Assembly: GCF_002736145.1 (NCBI RefSeq)
Contig: NZ_CP024160.1
Coordinates: 744,001 to 808,000 of the forward strand
Direction of reading: 5' to 3'
DNA length: 64,000 bases
DNA from: Collinsella aerofaciens
GTDB taxonomy: Bacteria; Actinomycetota; Coriobacteriia; Coriobacteriales; Coriobacteriaceae
A model generated the notes under the pieces. The model worked only from the letters and a program-made list of their open reading frames with translations. It searched no databases and was not told the origin of the DNA. A program made the translations under genes and the position numbers. Below are positions 9,430 through 16,823 of the stretch, piece by piece (the first letter of the stretch is position 1; each line of letters begins with the position of its first letter).

Positions 9430-9487
9430 AGCCCCTGACCTGCGATTCCACATAAAGGATGGGAAAGTTTACGCAGGCACAGGGGCT
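9430..9487. terminator. Long hairpin between pyrF and mihF
   Basis: Arms at 9430-9444 and 9472-9487 pair over 15 bases with one bulge around a 27-base loop. Short T-rich stretches flank both sides. It most simply ends the pyr operon on the minus strand, 45 bases after the pyrF stop. The large loop is unusual for a terminator, so an RNA element cannot be excluded. The rest of 9294-9532 holds only the mihF promoter region. Confidence 0.45.
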
Positions 9488-9532
9488 ATTTTGTGCTAAT
9501 GAGACCCAAAAGTGGTGACTTAGGGGAATCTT

Positions 9533-10249
9533 TTACGCGACGTTTTCGACCAGCTCGGCGACGATGGCGTCAAAGGCGGCAACCGGATCGTCGGCACCGG
9601 TGATGGGACGGCCCACCACAATGTGGCTTGCGCCACGCTCGATAGCCTGGGAAGGCGTCGCCACGCGGGACTGGTCACCAAGGGCGGCACCCACCGGACG
9701 CACACCCGGAGTCACGATCAGGGCATCGGGGCCCAGCAGCTCACGCATGTCATGAGCCTCCATCGGCGAACACACGATGCCATCGATGCCGTTGGCCTGA
9801 GCAAGCTTTGCCAAGCGGGCGGCCTCCTCGGCCACGGGCGACTCGACGCCGATCTCGCTCAAGGCATCCTGATTCATGCTCGTGAGCACGGTGATGGCGA
9901 CGAGCTTGGCGCGGTCCTCACGCGCCTCCTCGGCACCCTCGCGGCAGGCAGCGAGCATAGCACCCGAGCCCAGGCCGTGGACCGAAAGCAGGTCGGCACC
10001 GGCAAGCGAGGCCGAGCGGGCAGCGCCGCGCACCTGATGCGGAATGTCATGGAACTTAAGGTCGAGGAAGACCTTAAAGCCAAGGTCCTTAAAGGTCTTG
10101 ACGATCTGGGGACCCTCAGCGTAATAGAGCGTCATGCCGACCTTGAGCCAGGCGGCATGGCCCGAAAGCTGGTGGGCGAGCTCGAGCGCGCGCTCACGGT
10201 CGCAGTCGAGGGCGACGATAACACGGTCGCGGGCATCGGTCTCTAGCAT
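9533..10249 (-). CDS. pyrF: Orotidine 5'-phosphate decarboxylase
   Basis: PyrF makes UMP from OMP, the last step of de novo pyrimidine synthesis. The 238-residue TIM barrel has the catalytic array D63, K65 and D68 in LDLKFHDIP and the C-terminal phosphate-binding GRPITGADDPV segment. This is the short (group I) form. The ATG at 10249 overlaps the end of pyrD by seven bases, so translation is coupled. It is the last gene of pyrR-B-C-K-D-F. Confidence 0.97.
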   Translation of the reverse strand: MLETDARDRVIVALDCDRERALELAHQLSGHAAWLKVGMTLYYAEGPQIVKTFKDLGFKVFLDLKFHDIPHQVRGAARSASLAGADLLSVHGLGSGAMLAACREGAEEAREDRAKLVAITVLTSMNQDALSEIGVESPVAEEAARLAKLAQANGIDGIVCSPMEAHDMRELLGPDALIVTPGVRPVGAALGDQSRVATPSQAIERGASHIVVGRPITGADDPVAAFDAIVAELVENVA

Positions 10250-11166
10250 TCGAAAGCACCTACCAGTTCGTTGATGTCATTCACGCCCTGGGACTCGGCC
10301 CAGGCCTCGAGCTCATGCGCGATTTTAAGCGAAGCACACGGATCGACGAAGTTGGCCATGCCGACCGACACGCAGGTGGCACCGGCCAAGATAAACTCAG
10401 CCGCATCCTCGCCGGTCATGACACCGCCGACACCGTTGATGGGGATATCGACGGCCTGGGCAACCTCCCAGACCATGCGCACGGCGATATGGTGGCACAG
10501 CGGGCCCGAAAGGCCGCCCTTGGGCTTGGCCACGCGGGACTTGCGGGTATGGACGTCGATGGCCATGCCCTGGATGGAGTTGATGACCGAAAGGCCGTCG
10601 GCACCGGCAGCCTCGAGGGCCTTGGCGATCTCGGCAACGTTGACCGGAGCCATCTTTACGAACAGCGGCTTATCGGTCACCTTGCGGCAGGCAGCCATAA
10701 CGGAAGAGGCGCCCTCGGGCGTTGATCCCATGGCGGCACCGCCGGCGGCAATATTAGGGCAGCTCACGTTGATCTCGTAGCCGGCAGCCCAGGGGCACAG
10801 CTCGACATACATCTCGAGTGCGCGGACAAACTCGTCAACGGAGTGGCCGGCAACCTGACAGATGACCTGGCAGCCGTCCTTGGACAGCTGTTCGAGCCAC
10901 GGACCGGACTCGCGGGCAAAGGCGGCCACGCCGGGGTTCTGAAGGCCCACGGAGTTGATCATACCGCCGGGAATCTCGGCCATGCGGGGTGCGGGATTGC
11001 CGGGCCAGGGCTCGGCAGCACAACCCTTGGTGGTGATGGCGCCCAGCTGGGAAACATCAAAGAAGTTCTGGAACTGCCAACCGTAGCCAAAGGTACCGGC
11101 TGCGGTGTTGATGGGGTTCTGCATCTTGACGCCGCCGAAATCGACGGCCATGTTCACGGTACCCAC
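10243..11166 (-). CDS. pyrD: Dihydroorotate dehydrogenase B, catalytic subunit
   Basis: This FMN enzyme oxidises dihydroorotate to orotate and passes electrons to the PyrK subunit and NAD+ (class 1B). Characteristic pieces are NPINTAAGTFGYG near the start, the INSVGLQNPG substrate loop, EINVSCPNI and the GVGGVMTGEDAAEF phosphate-binding region. The frame is open upstream but matches the family only from about 11166. There a GTG overlaps the pyrK stop by one base (TAGTG) and has AAGGTGG ten bases ahead, giving 307 residues. An ATG at 11151 is an alternative. pyrK next door confirms the 1B type. Confidence 0.95.
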   Translation of the reverse strand: MGTVNMAVDFGGVKMQNPINTAAGTFGYGWQFQNFFDVSQLGAITTKGCAAEPWPGNPAPRMAEIPGGMINSVGLQNPGVAAFARESGPWLEQLSKDGCQVICQVAGHSVDEFVRALEMYVELCPWAAGYEINVSCPNIAAGGAAMGSTPEGASSVMAACRKVTDKPLFVKMAPVNVAEIAKALEAAGADGLSVINSIQGMAIDVHTRKSRVAKPKGGLSGPLCHHIAVRMVWEVAQAVDIPINGVGGVMTGEDAAEFILAGATCVSVGMANFVDPCASLKIAHELEAWAESQGVNDINELVGAFEC

Positions 11167-11957
11167 TAGAAGACCACCACCTTGGAAGCATCGAACACGG
11201 GGCCGCACATGCAGGCACCCTTCATACCGTCGACCGTCTCGACATTGCAGGTGTTGCAGGCGCCAAAACCGCAGCTCATCATGCGCTCGAGCGACACCTC
11301 GCAGTACGCACCGGCCTCGGCGGCAGCGGCGGCAACTTTCTTCATCATGACAGCGGGGCCGCAGCTGGCCACATAGTCGTAGCCGCCCTCTCCAAGCAGC
11401 TCGGCTGCCGGGTCGGTGCAAAAACCGTGCGTGCCGAGCGAGCCGTCGTCGGTGCACACGTTGACCGTGGCGCCCAGCGCGCGGAACTCATCGACGCCCA
11501 CGGCCTTGGACGCGGTGCCAAAGCCCAGGCACACGTCGACGGCCACACCCTGCTCGACGAGCATGCCGGCAAGGCACAGCACGGGCGGAACACCGATGCC
11601 GCCCGCAACGAGCAGCGCCTTCCTGGTGCCCTCGGGCACAAGCCAGCCGCGGCCGCCAGGGCCCAGCAGATTAGAGGTGGAACCGGGGGCCATCTGCGAC
11701 AGACGACGGGTGTCGTCGCCCACGACGGCGTACCACAGCTCGACGGTGCCGGCCTGGGCGTCGGCGCGATAGAAGCTCAGGGGCACGCGAAGCAGCGAGG
11801 ACGCATCGCCGGGCACGGCAATGTTCACAAACTGACCGGGCTTGAGCGCACTTGCAAGCTTGGGGGCCGAGATAACGAGCGAGAAGATGCCGTCGGCGAT
11901 CTCCTGGTTCGAGACGACCTCGAAGTCGTGCATGCGTGCAGTGGAAGGTGTGGGCAT
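11166..11957 (-). CDS. pyrK: Dihydroorotate dehydrogenase B, electron-transfer subunit
   Basis: PyrK carries FAD and a [2Fe-2S] cluster and links PyrD to NAD+. The 263-residue protein has an FAD-binding barrel (KPGQFVNIAVPG, LLRVPLSFY), an NAD-binding GGIGVPPVLCLA region and a C-terminal cluster motif: Cys at 229, 234, 237 and 249 (C-x4-C-x2-C-x11-C). The ATG at 11957 has GGAG seven bases ahead. It precedes pyrD with a one-base overlap. The 92 bases separating it from pyrC hold no evident gene. Confidence 0.95.
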   Translation of the reverse strand: MPTPSTARMHDFEVVSNQEIADGIFSLVISAPKLASALKPGQFVNIAVPGDASSLLRVPLSFYRADAQAGTVELWYAVVGDDTRRLSQMAPGSTSNLLGPGGRGWLVPEGTRKALLVAGGIGVPPVLCLAGMLVEQGVAVDVCLGFGTASKAVGVDEFRALGATVNVCTDDGSLGTHGFCTDPAAELLGEGGYDYVASCGPAVMMKKVAAAAAEAGAYCEVSLERMMSCGFGACNTCNVETVDGMKGACMCGPVFDASKVVVF

Positions 11958-12049
11958 AGACGCTCCAATCCCCCATGCGGTTGCATGGTTCAGGCGAACA
12001 GAAAGCGCGGCACCGCAAGGGCGCCGCGCACAAAAGCGATAAGGCTATG

Positions 12050-13339
12050 CTAGCAGATGCAGCCGTCGGCAAGCGTCTGTTTACCGCCGACAAACACATC
12101 GGTGGCACGACCGGTGAGCGTGCGGCCGGCAAAACCGGAGTTCTCGGCACGCGACTCGTAGCCGTCCTCGCCGACCGTCCAGGTGGCGGACGCGTCGAAG
12201 ACGGTCAGGTCGGCAACGGAGCCCGCCTTGACCTGAACCTGGTCGAGGCCCAGGATCTCACGCGGCTTGATGGCCATGAGCTCGACCATGCGGCCCATGC
12301 TCATCTTGCCCGTGTTGACCAGCTCGGTGAGTACGAGCGACAGCGAGGTCTCGAGGCCGATCATGCCGAAGGGCGCAAGCTCGAACTCACGGGCCTTCTC
12401 CCACGGGGTGTGGGGAGCGTGATCGGTGACGATAGCGTCGACGGTGCCGTCGATAACGCCCTGGCGGATGGCCTCGGCATCCTCCTCGGTACGCAGCGGC
12501 GGATTGACCTTGAGCGAGGTGTTGTAGGTCTCGTCCAGATCGTTCTCGGTCAGGAACATGTGGTGCGGGGTGGCCTCGCAGGTAACCTGAACGCCAGCGG
12601 CCTTACCGGCACGCACGATCTCCAGGCCATGGGCGGTGGAGATGTGCTGGATGTGCAGCTTGGCACCGGTCAGCTTGGCGATCTCGATGTCGCGGGCGAT
12701 CTGGAGCTCCTCGCCGGCAGCCGGCCAGCCCTCGAGAGCCAGACGGGTCGAGACCTTGCCCTCGTTGATCTGGCCGTGACCGACCAGGTCCTCGTCCTGG
12801 CAGTGGCTCATAAAGACCTTGCCGAACATCTTGCCGTAGTCCATGCAGCGACGGAGCATGCCCGCGCCCTGCACGCCGCGACCGTCGTCAGTGAAGGCGA
12901 CGGCGCCGTGGGCGACCATATCGCCCATCTCGGACATGGCCTCGCCCTTAAGACCGCGGGTCATGGCGCCCGACGGATAGACGCGGCAGTGACCGACCTC
13001 GGCAGCGCGGGACTTGACGAACTCCACGACGGTGCCGTTATCGGTGACGGGATCGGTGTTGGGCATGGCGCACACACCGGTGAAGCCGCCCTTGGCAGCA
13101 GCGCGGGTACCACTCTCGATGTCCTCTTTGACCTCGTAGCCGGGCTCGCGCAGATGCACGTGCATATCCACCAGGCCGGGGACGAGGTACTTGCCGGAAA
13201 GGTCGCGGACCTCGGCTCCCTCGGCGGCGAGGTTCTCACCGACCTCGGCGATCTTGTCGCCGTCGATAAGGACGTCAACGACACCGTCAAGCTCGACGGA
13301 CGGGTCGACGACGTGGGCATTCTTAAGAAGCAAGGCCAT
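12050..13339 (-). CDS. pyrC: Dihydroorotase
   Basis: PyrC cyclises carbamoyl-aspartate to dihydroorotate with zinc. The 429-residue amidohydrolase shows the HxH metal motif at H60/H62 in DMHVHLREPG, the later MPNTDPVTD loop and the TDHAPHT metal-ligand segment, so it is an active class I enzyme. The ATG at 13339 has GGAGG at good spacing and lies 17 bases inside the end of pyrB, so the two are coupled. Confidence 0.97.
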   Translation of the reverse strand: MALLLKNAHVVDPSVELDGVVDVLIDGDKIAEVGENLAAEGAEVRDLSGKYLVPGLVDMHVHLREPGYEVKEDIESGTRAAAKGGFTGVCAMPNTDPVTDNGTVVEFVKSRAAEVGHCRVYPSGAMTRGLKGEAMSEMGDMVAHGAVAFTDDGRGVQGAGMLRRCMDYGKMFGKVFMSHCQDEDLVGHGQINEGKVSTRLALEGWPAAGEELQIARDIEIAKLTGAKLHIQHISTAHGLEIVRAGKAAGVQVTCEATPHHMFLTENDLDETYNTSLKVNPPLRTEEDAEAIRQGVIDGTVDAIVTDHAPHTPWEKAREFELAPFGMIGLETSLSLVLTELVNTGKMSMGRMVELMAIKPREILGLDQVQVKAGSVADLTVFDASATWTVGEDGYESRAENSGFAGRTLTGRATDVFVGGKQTLADGCIC

Positions 13340-14267
13340 TATCGGCACCTCCAAGCAGCAGATACAGGATAGCCATACGCACGCAGATACCGGCGTAGAC
13401 CTGCTCCAGGATGACGGAGCGTTGCGGGTGGTCGGCCATATAGGAGTCGAACTCAACGCCGCGGTTGATGGGGCCCGGGTGGCAAATGATCGCGTCGGGC
13501 TTCATGAGCTTCTCGCGGTCCTTGGTCAGGCCGAAGAGCTTGTGGTACTCACGAATGGTCGGGAACGGAGCGCCCTCGAGGCGCTCCTGCTGCACGCGCA
13601 GCATGTAGACGACGTCCAGCTCGGGCAGGACGGAATCGAGGTCGCTCGTCACGTGGTCGCAGCCCAGGACCTCGGGCGCCGGCGGCAGCAGCGTGCCGGG
13701 GGCGACGGCGTAGGTCTCGCAGCCCATGATCTTAAGGGCGGGGATCAGCGAGCCGCAGACACGGGAGTGCGCAATATCGCCGACGACGGCGACCTTCAGA
13801 CCGTGGAAGTCGCCCTTGTGCTCCCAGATGGTGTACAGGTCGAGCAGGGCCTGCGTGGGGTGGTTGTGCTTGCCGTCGCCGGCGCAGATGACGCTCGCGG
13901 GCGAGTTCTGCGTGACGATGTAGGGCGCGCCGGCGTGCTTGTCGCGCACGACGATGCAGTCGATCTTATAGGCGTTGAGGGTCTCGACGGTATCGACGAG
14001 GCTCTCGCCCTTGACCGTGGAGGTCGAGGAGCCGCCAAAGTTGAGGCTGTCGGCCGAAAGACGCTTCTCGGCAAGCTCGAAGGAGCTGCGCGTGCGCGTC
14101 GAGGGCTCGTTAAACATGTTGACGATGGTCTTGCCCTTGAGCGTGGGGACCTTTTTGATCGCACGCTCGTTGACCTCGGAGAACGCCTTGGCGGTCTCGA
14201 GGATGAGCTTGATGTCCTCTTCGGAGTACTCGGTAATGTCGATCAGGTGCTTATGGTTGAACGCCAC
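13323..14267 (-). CDS. pyrB: Aspartate carbamoyltransferase catalytic subunit
   Basis: PyrB condenses carbamoyl phosphate and aspartate, the committed pyrimidine step. The carbamoyl-phosphate motif STRTR is at residues 56-60, HPTQAL and DIAHSR follow, and HPGPINRGVE is near the C-terminus. The GTG at 14267 has GGGAGGTGA eight bases ahead, four bases after the pyrR stop, giving 314 residues. No pyrI regulatory subunit is present, so control is likely at the RNA level through PyrR. Confidence 0.97.
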   Translation of the reverse strand: MAFNHKHLIDITEYSEEDIKLILETAKAFSEVNERAIKKVPTLKGKTIVNMFNEPSTRTRSSFELAEKRLSADSLNFGGSSTSTVKGESLVDTVETLNAYKIDCIVVRDKHAGAPYIVTQNSPASVICAGDGKHNHPTQALLDLYTIWEHKGDFHGLKVAVVGDIAHSRVCGSLIPALKIMGCETYAVAPGTLLPPAPEVLGCDHVTSDLDSVLPELDVVYMLRVQQERLEGAPFPTIREYHKLFGLTKDREKLMKPDAIICHPGPINRGVEFDSYMADHPQRSVILEQVYAGICVRMAILYLLLGGADNGLAS

Positions 14268-14271
14268 GGTA

Positions 14272-15016
<745 letters not shown>

Positions 15017-15109
15017 GCCAACCTTGAGCTTAATTGCGAGCATAAATACAGAGCAATCCGTAAACGGAGCCCTACGCTCAATAAACCTATATATATTTGT
15101 GGGACGAGC

Positions 15110-15138
15110 TTGAAAACGCACGCACGAGCTGGCATAAT
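15110..15138 (+). promoter_or_regulatory. Upstream promoter for rpmB
   Basis: TTGAAA (15110-15115), a 17-base spacer and CATAAT (15133-15138) form a near-consensus housekeeping promoter reading toward rpmB, with a leader of about 160 nt. Confidence 0.55.
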
Positions 15139-15244
15139 CCCCTCTGCTGCACGCAAATCGGATCTACGTCCAGGGCCGTGGCGTGAGCACTATCGCCAAA
15201 AGAGGAATATCTCTGTGTAGATTACGCACAGGGAGCTGCTTCTG

Positions 15245-15253
15245 TGCTATAGT
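15245..15253 (+). promoter_or_regulatory. Extended -10 promoter element for rpmB
   Basis: TGCTATAGT sits 55 bases ahead of the rpmB start. It matches the TGC-extended -10 pattern seen before other ribosomal protein genes here. It could be a second, proximal promoter. Confidence 0.48.
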
Positions 15254-15307
15254 TCAGGCTTGTTTGTTAACGCGACATGTTCGTTTGTCGCCCAAGGAGG
15301 GTCAGTT

Positions 15308-15496
15308 ATGTCCAAAGTTTGCGAAGTTTGCGGTAAGCACCCCGTTGCCGGTCGCTCCATCAGCCACTCTCACCGCGTCACCAACCGTAAGTTCCGCCCC
15401 AACATCCAGCGCGTCTACGTCGTCGTCGATGGTCACCGTCGCAAGATGAACGTTTGCTCCACCTGCCTCAAGTCCGGCAAGGTTGCGCGCTCCTAA
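15308..15496 (+). CDS. rpmB: 50S ribosomal protein L28
   Basis: L28 is a small 50S protein. The 62-residue product has the zinc-binding form: CEVC at residues 4-7 and a second CSTC pair near residue 52, with GRSISHSHRVTNRKFRPNIQ between. The ATG at 15308 has AAGGAGGGTC ahead; the longer upstream frame is not L28-like. It is a single-gene unit on the plus strand with its own promoters and a strong terminator, set between the divergent pyr operon and a transposase element. Confidence 0.96.
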   Translation: MSKVCEVCGKHPVAGRSISHSHRVTNRKFRPNIQRVYVVVDGHRRKMNVCSTCLKSGKVARS

Positions 15497-15567
15497 ATAA
15501 GGTCTTACCAACAAGTACCTCGGACTCTCCGGGTCAAAGACCTCGCGTTCACATAGAACTTACCAAA

Positions 15568-15598
15568 CGCGCCCTCCCCTACGGAGGGCGCGTTTTTT
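15568..15598 (+). terminator. Intrinsic terminator after rpmB
   Basis: A perfect 10-base GC-rich inverted repeat (15568-15577 and 15583-15592) with a 5-base loop is followed by six T, 70 bases after the rpmB stop. Confidence 0.93.
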
Positions 15599-15612
15599 GC
15601 ACTCATTGGGCA

Positions 15613-15661
15613 CTCATTGGGGACAGACTAACATGAGTGCTTTCACGCATTGGGGACAGAC
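15613..15661 (+). repeat. Left 49-bp inverted repeat of the RAYT element
   Basis: This copy matches the reverse complement of 16623-16671 at 47 of 49 positions. It contains CATTGGGGACAGAC twice (15615-15628 and 15648-15661), and a third partial ATTGGG lies at 15605-15610. The motif ATGAGTGCTTTC within it recurs at 15666-15677, so the region is a small array of about 33-base units. Such repeats flanking a Y1 transposase are typical of REP/BIME-like sequences mobilised by RAYTs. Confidence 0.8.
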
Positions 15662-15715
15662 TTAGATGAGTGCTTTCCTAAGCTAACAGTGCATCGAACG
15701 GTCCCAATCCATACC

Positions 15716-16492
15716 TCAGGCAGCCTCGTTCCAGCCAGTGGTGGCCTTGGTCACGCTTGTAGCGCCGATACCGGTGATGCGGGCAATTTGCTTGACCGTG
15801 AGATGCGCCCGCCTAAGCCTCAGCAGACAGGCATCGCGTTCGGGGCGTGGCAGGGCCTTGAGCAGCGCAGGATCTATGCTCGGCAGGACTTCGCGCGCAA
15901 CGGAAAGGGCCTCCTCATCGGGGATCCGCCGGCGTGGAAGAACCTCCACTGACCAGATCCGCCCGGCAACTTCCTTAAGGTGCTCGCAATAGCGACGGGA
16001 ACCCCCGACAATATCGAGCATGGGGGCCGCATCACAGATGTCAAAGGGATCGTAGCCCAGCTGGTATGCCCTGAAGCTTGACCAGCGGTAGGCATCGAGC
16101 GAGTCGAGCGCGCCTTTTACGGGATTGAGATGGATATAATCGAGCAGCTGCACTGCCTGCGTGTCTGACTCAACCGCAACCCGCGAATAGCGATTGTCAA
16201 ACAGATGACCCGTTCTCCCCGTTTTCCCATTGAAATACTTAGCATATGCCGTCAGTGCGCACTGCATTGCCTTTGAAAGGTTGTCATACGGGTCATCAAC
16301 CATCAAATGGAAGTGGTTGTCCATAAGGCACCAGGCCAAAACCGCCACGTCATGGCAGGCAAACCTGTCCGAGATGTCCGATAGAAAACGATAACGGTCG
16401 GAATCATCTTCAAAAATGATCTGTTTGGAGTTGCCGCGGTCAAAGACGTGATAATAGCCGGTGAGCGAAATTTCGCGGGCGCATCGGGGCAT
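15716..16492 (-). CDS. REP-associated tyrosine transposase (Y1/HUH family)
   Basis: The 258-residue protein belongs to the IS200-like Y1_Tnp superfamily of single-strand HUH transposases. It opens with REISLTGYYHVFDRGNSK, has the HUH pair H60/H62 in MDNHFHLMV and the RAYT hallmark DYIHLNPVKGAL, whose Tyr119 aligns with the catalytic Tyr115 of E. coli TnpA-REP as I recall it. A GRTGHLFDNRYSR segment precedes it. The C-terminal third is basic with a helix-turn-helix-like LTVKQIARITGIGATSVTKA stretch, a DnaA-like or Rep-binding helix often seen in this clade. The ATG at 16492 has AAAGGAGAGATC ahead. All catalytic residues look intact. Confidence 0.88.
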   Translation of the reverse strand: MPRCAREISLTGYYHVFDRGNSKQIIFEDDSDRYRFLSDISDRFACHDVAVLAWCLMDNHFHLMVDDPYDNLSKAMQCALTAYAKYFNGKTGRTGHLFDNRYSRVAVESDTQAVQLLDYIHLNPVKGALDSLDAYRWSSFRAYQLGYDPFDICDAAPMLDIVGGSRRYCEHLKEVAGRIWSVEVLPRRRIPDEEALSVAREVLPSIDPALLKALPRPERDACLLRLRRAHLTVKQIARITGIGATSVTKATTGWNEAA

Positions 16493-16622
16493 GATCTCTC
16501 CTTTCAAAACTGATCAGGCAACACCTAAAAGGAGAGAAGCAACGCAAAATGCTGAGCCTGTGACCTATTTATATACAATGAACGACAAAAACATGCCCAA
16601 AACGACAAAATGACAAATCGAT

Positions 16623-16671
16623 GTCTGTCCCAAATGCGTGAAAGCACTCATGTAAGTCTGTCCCCAATGAG
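16623..16671 (-). repeat. Right 49-bp inverted repeat of the RAYT element
   Basis: This is the reverse-complement partner of 15613-15661, differing at two positions. Only a single full unit is present on this side. Confidence 0.8.
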
Positions 16672-16702
16672 CGGGGCGATGCACTGGCAGATAGTTTTAG
16701 TT

Positions 16703-16730
16703 AAAACGCTTCAGTTTATTGAAGCGTTTT
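16703..16730. promoter_or_regulatory. Palindrome upstream of adhE
   Basis: Two perfect 11-base arms (AAAACGCTTCA and TGAAGCGTTTT) flank a 6-base centre about 95 bases before the adhE start. It could be an operator for a dimeric regulator or a bidirectional terminator insulating adhE from the transposase. It resembles half of a cre-type site only loosely and is not a Rex box. Confidence 0.45.
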
Positions 16731-16775
16731 AGTGTGCCTTTTAGAGGAATCTGACCGTTCGCCGAATAATTTCTT

Positions 16776-16783
16776 GCTATCAT
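16776..16783 (+). promoter_or_regulatory. Candidate extended -10 element for adhE
   Basis: TGCTATCAT (hexamer 16778-16783) lies 40 bases before the adhE ATG and repeats the -10 form found before rpsB. No well-spaced -35 is visible. Confidence 0.42.
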
Positions 16784-16823
16784 GCAAGGCGTAGGGTAAA
16801 TCTCCGATCGCAAGGAGACACAA

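Larger units (their letters stand above)
15613..16671 (-). mobile_element. RAYT element bounded by inverted repeats
   Basis: A 1059-bp unit carries one HUH/Y1 transposase gene on the minus strand and near-identical 49-bp inverted repeats at both ends. The unit sits between rpmB and adhE, after the rpmB terminator, in an otherwise gene-free location, and interrupts no recognisable gene. RAYTs are usually single-copy, vertically kept domesticated transposases that spread short non-autonomous repeats, rather than full insertion sequences. Whether this one still moves cannot be told from one copy. Confidence 0.72.
16493..16823. other. Gene-free 331 bases between the RAYT gene and adhE
   Basis: This stretch holds the transposase leader, the right inverted repeat (16623-16671), a 28-base palindrome (16703-16730) and the adhE promoter region. 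An AT-rich part (16560-16620) contains ACGACAAAA twice. No open frame with coding character was seen on either strand. Confidence 0.6.

Noticed and set aside
16703-16730. Rex or cre operator before adhE
   Set aside because: The palindrome lacks TTGTGA/TCACAA (Rex) and does not fit the cre consensus spacing, so no named regulator is assigned.
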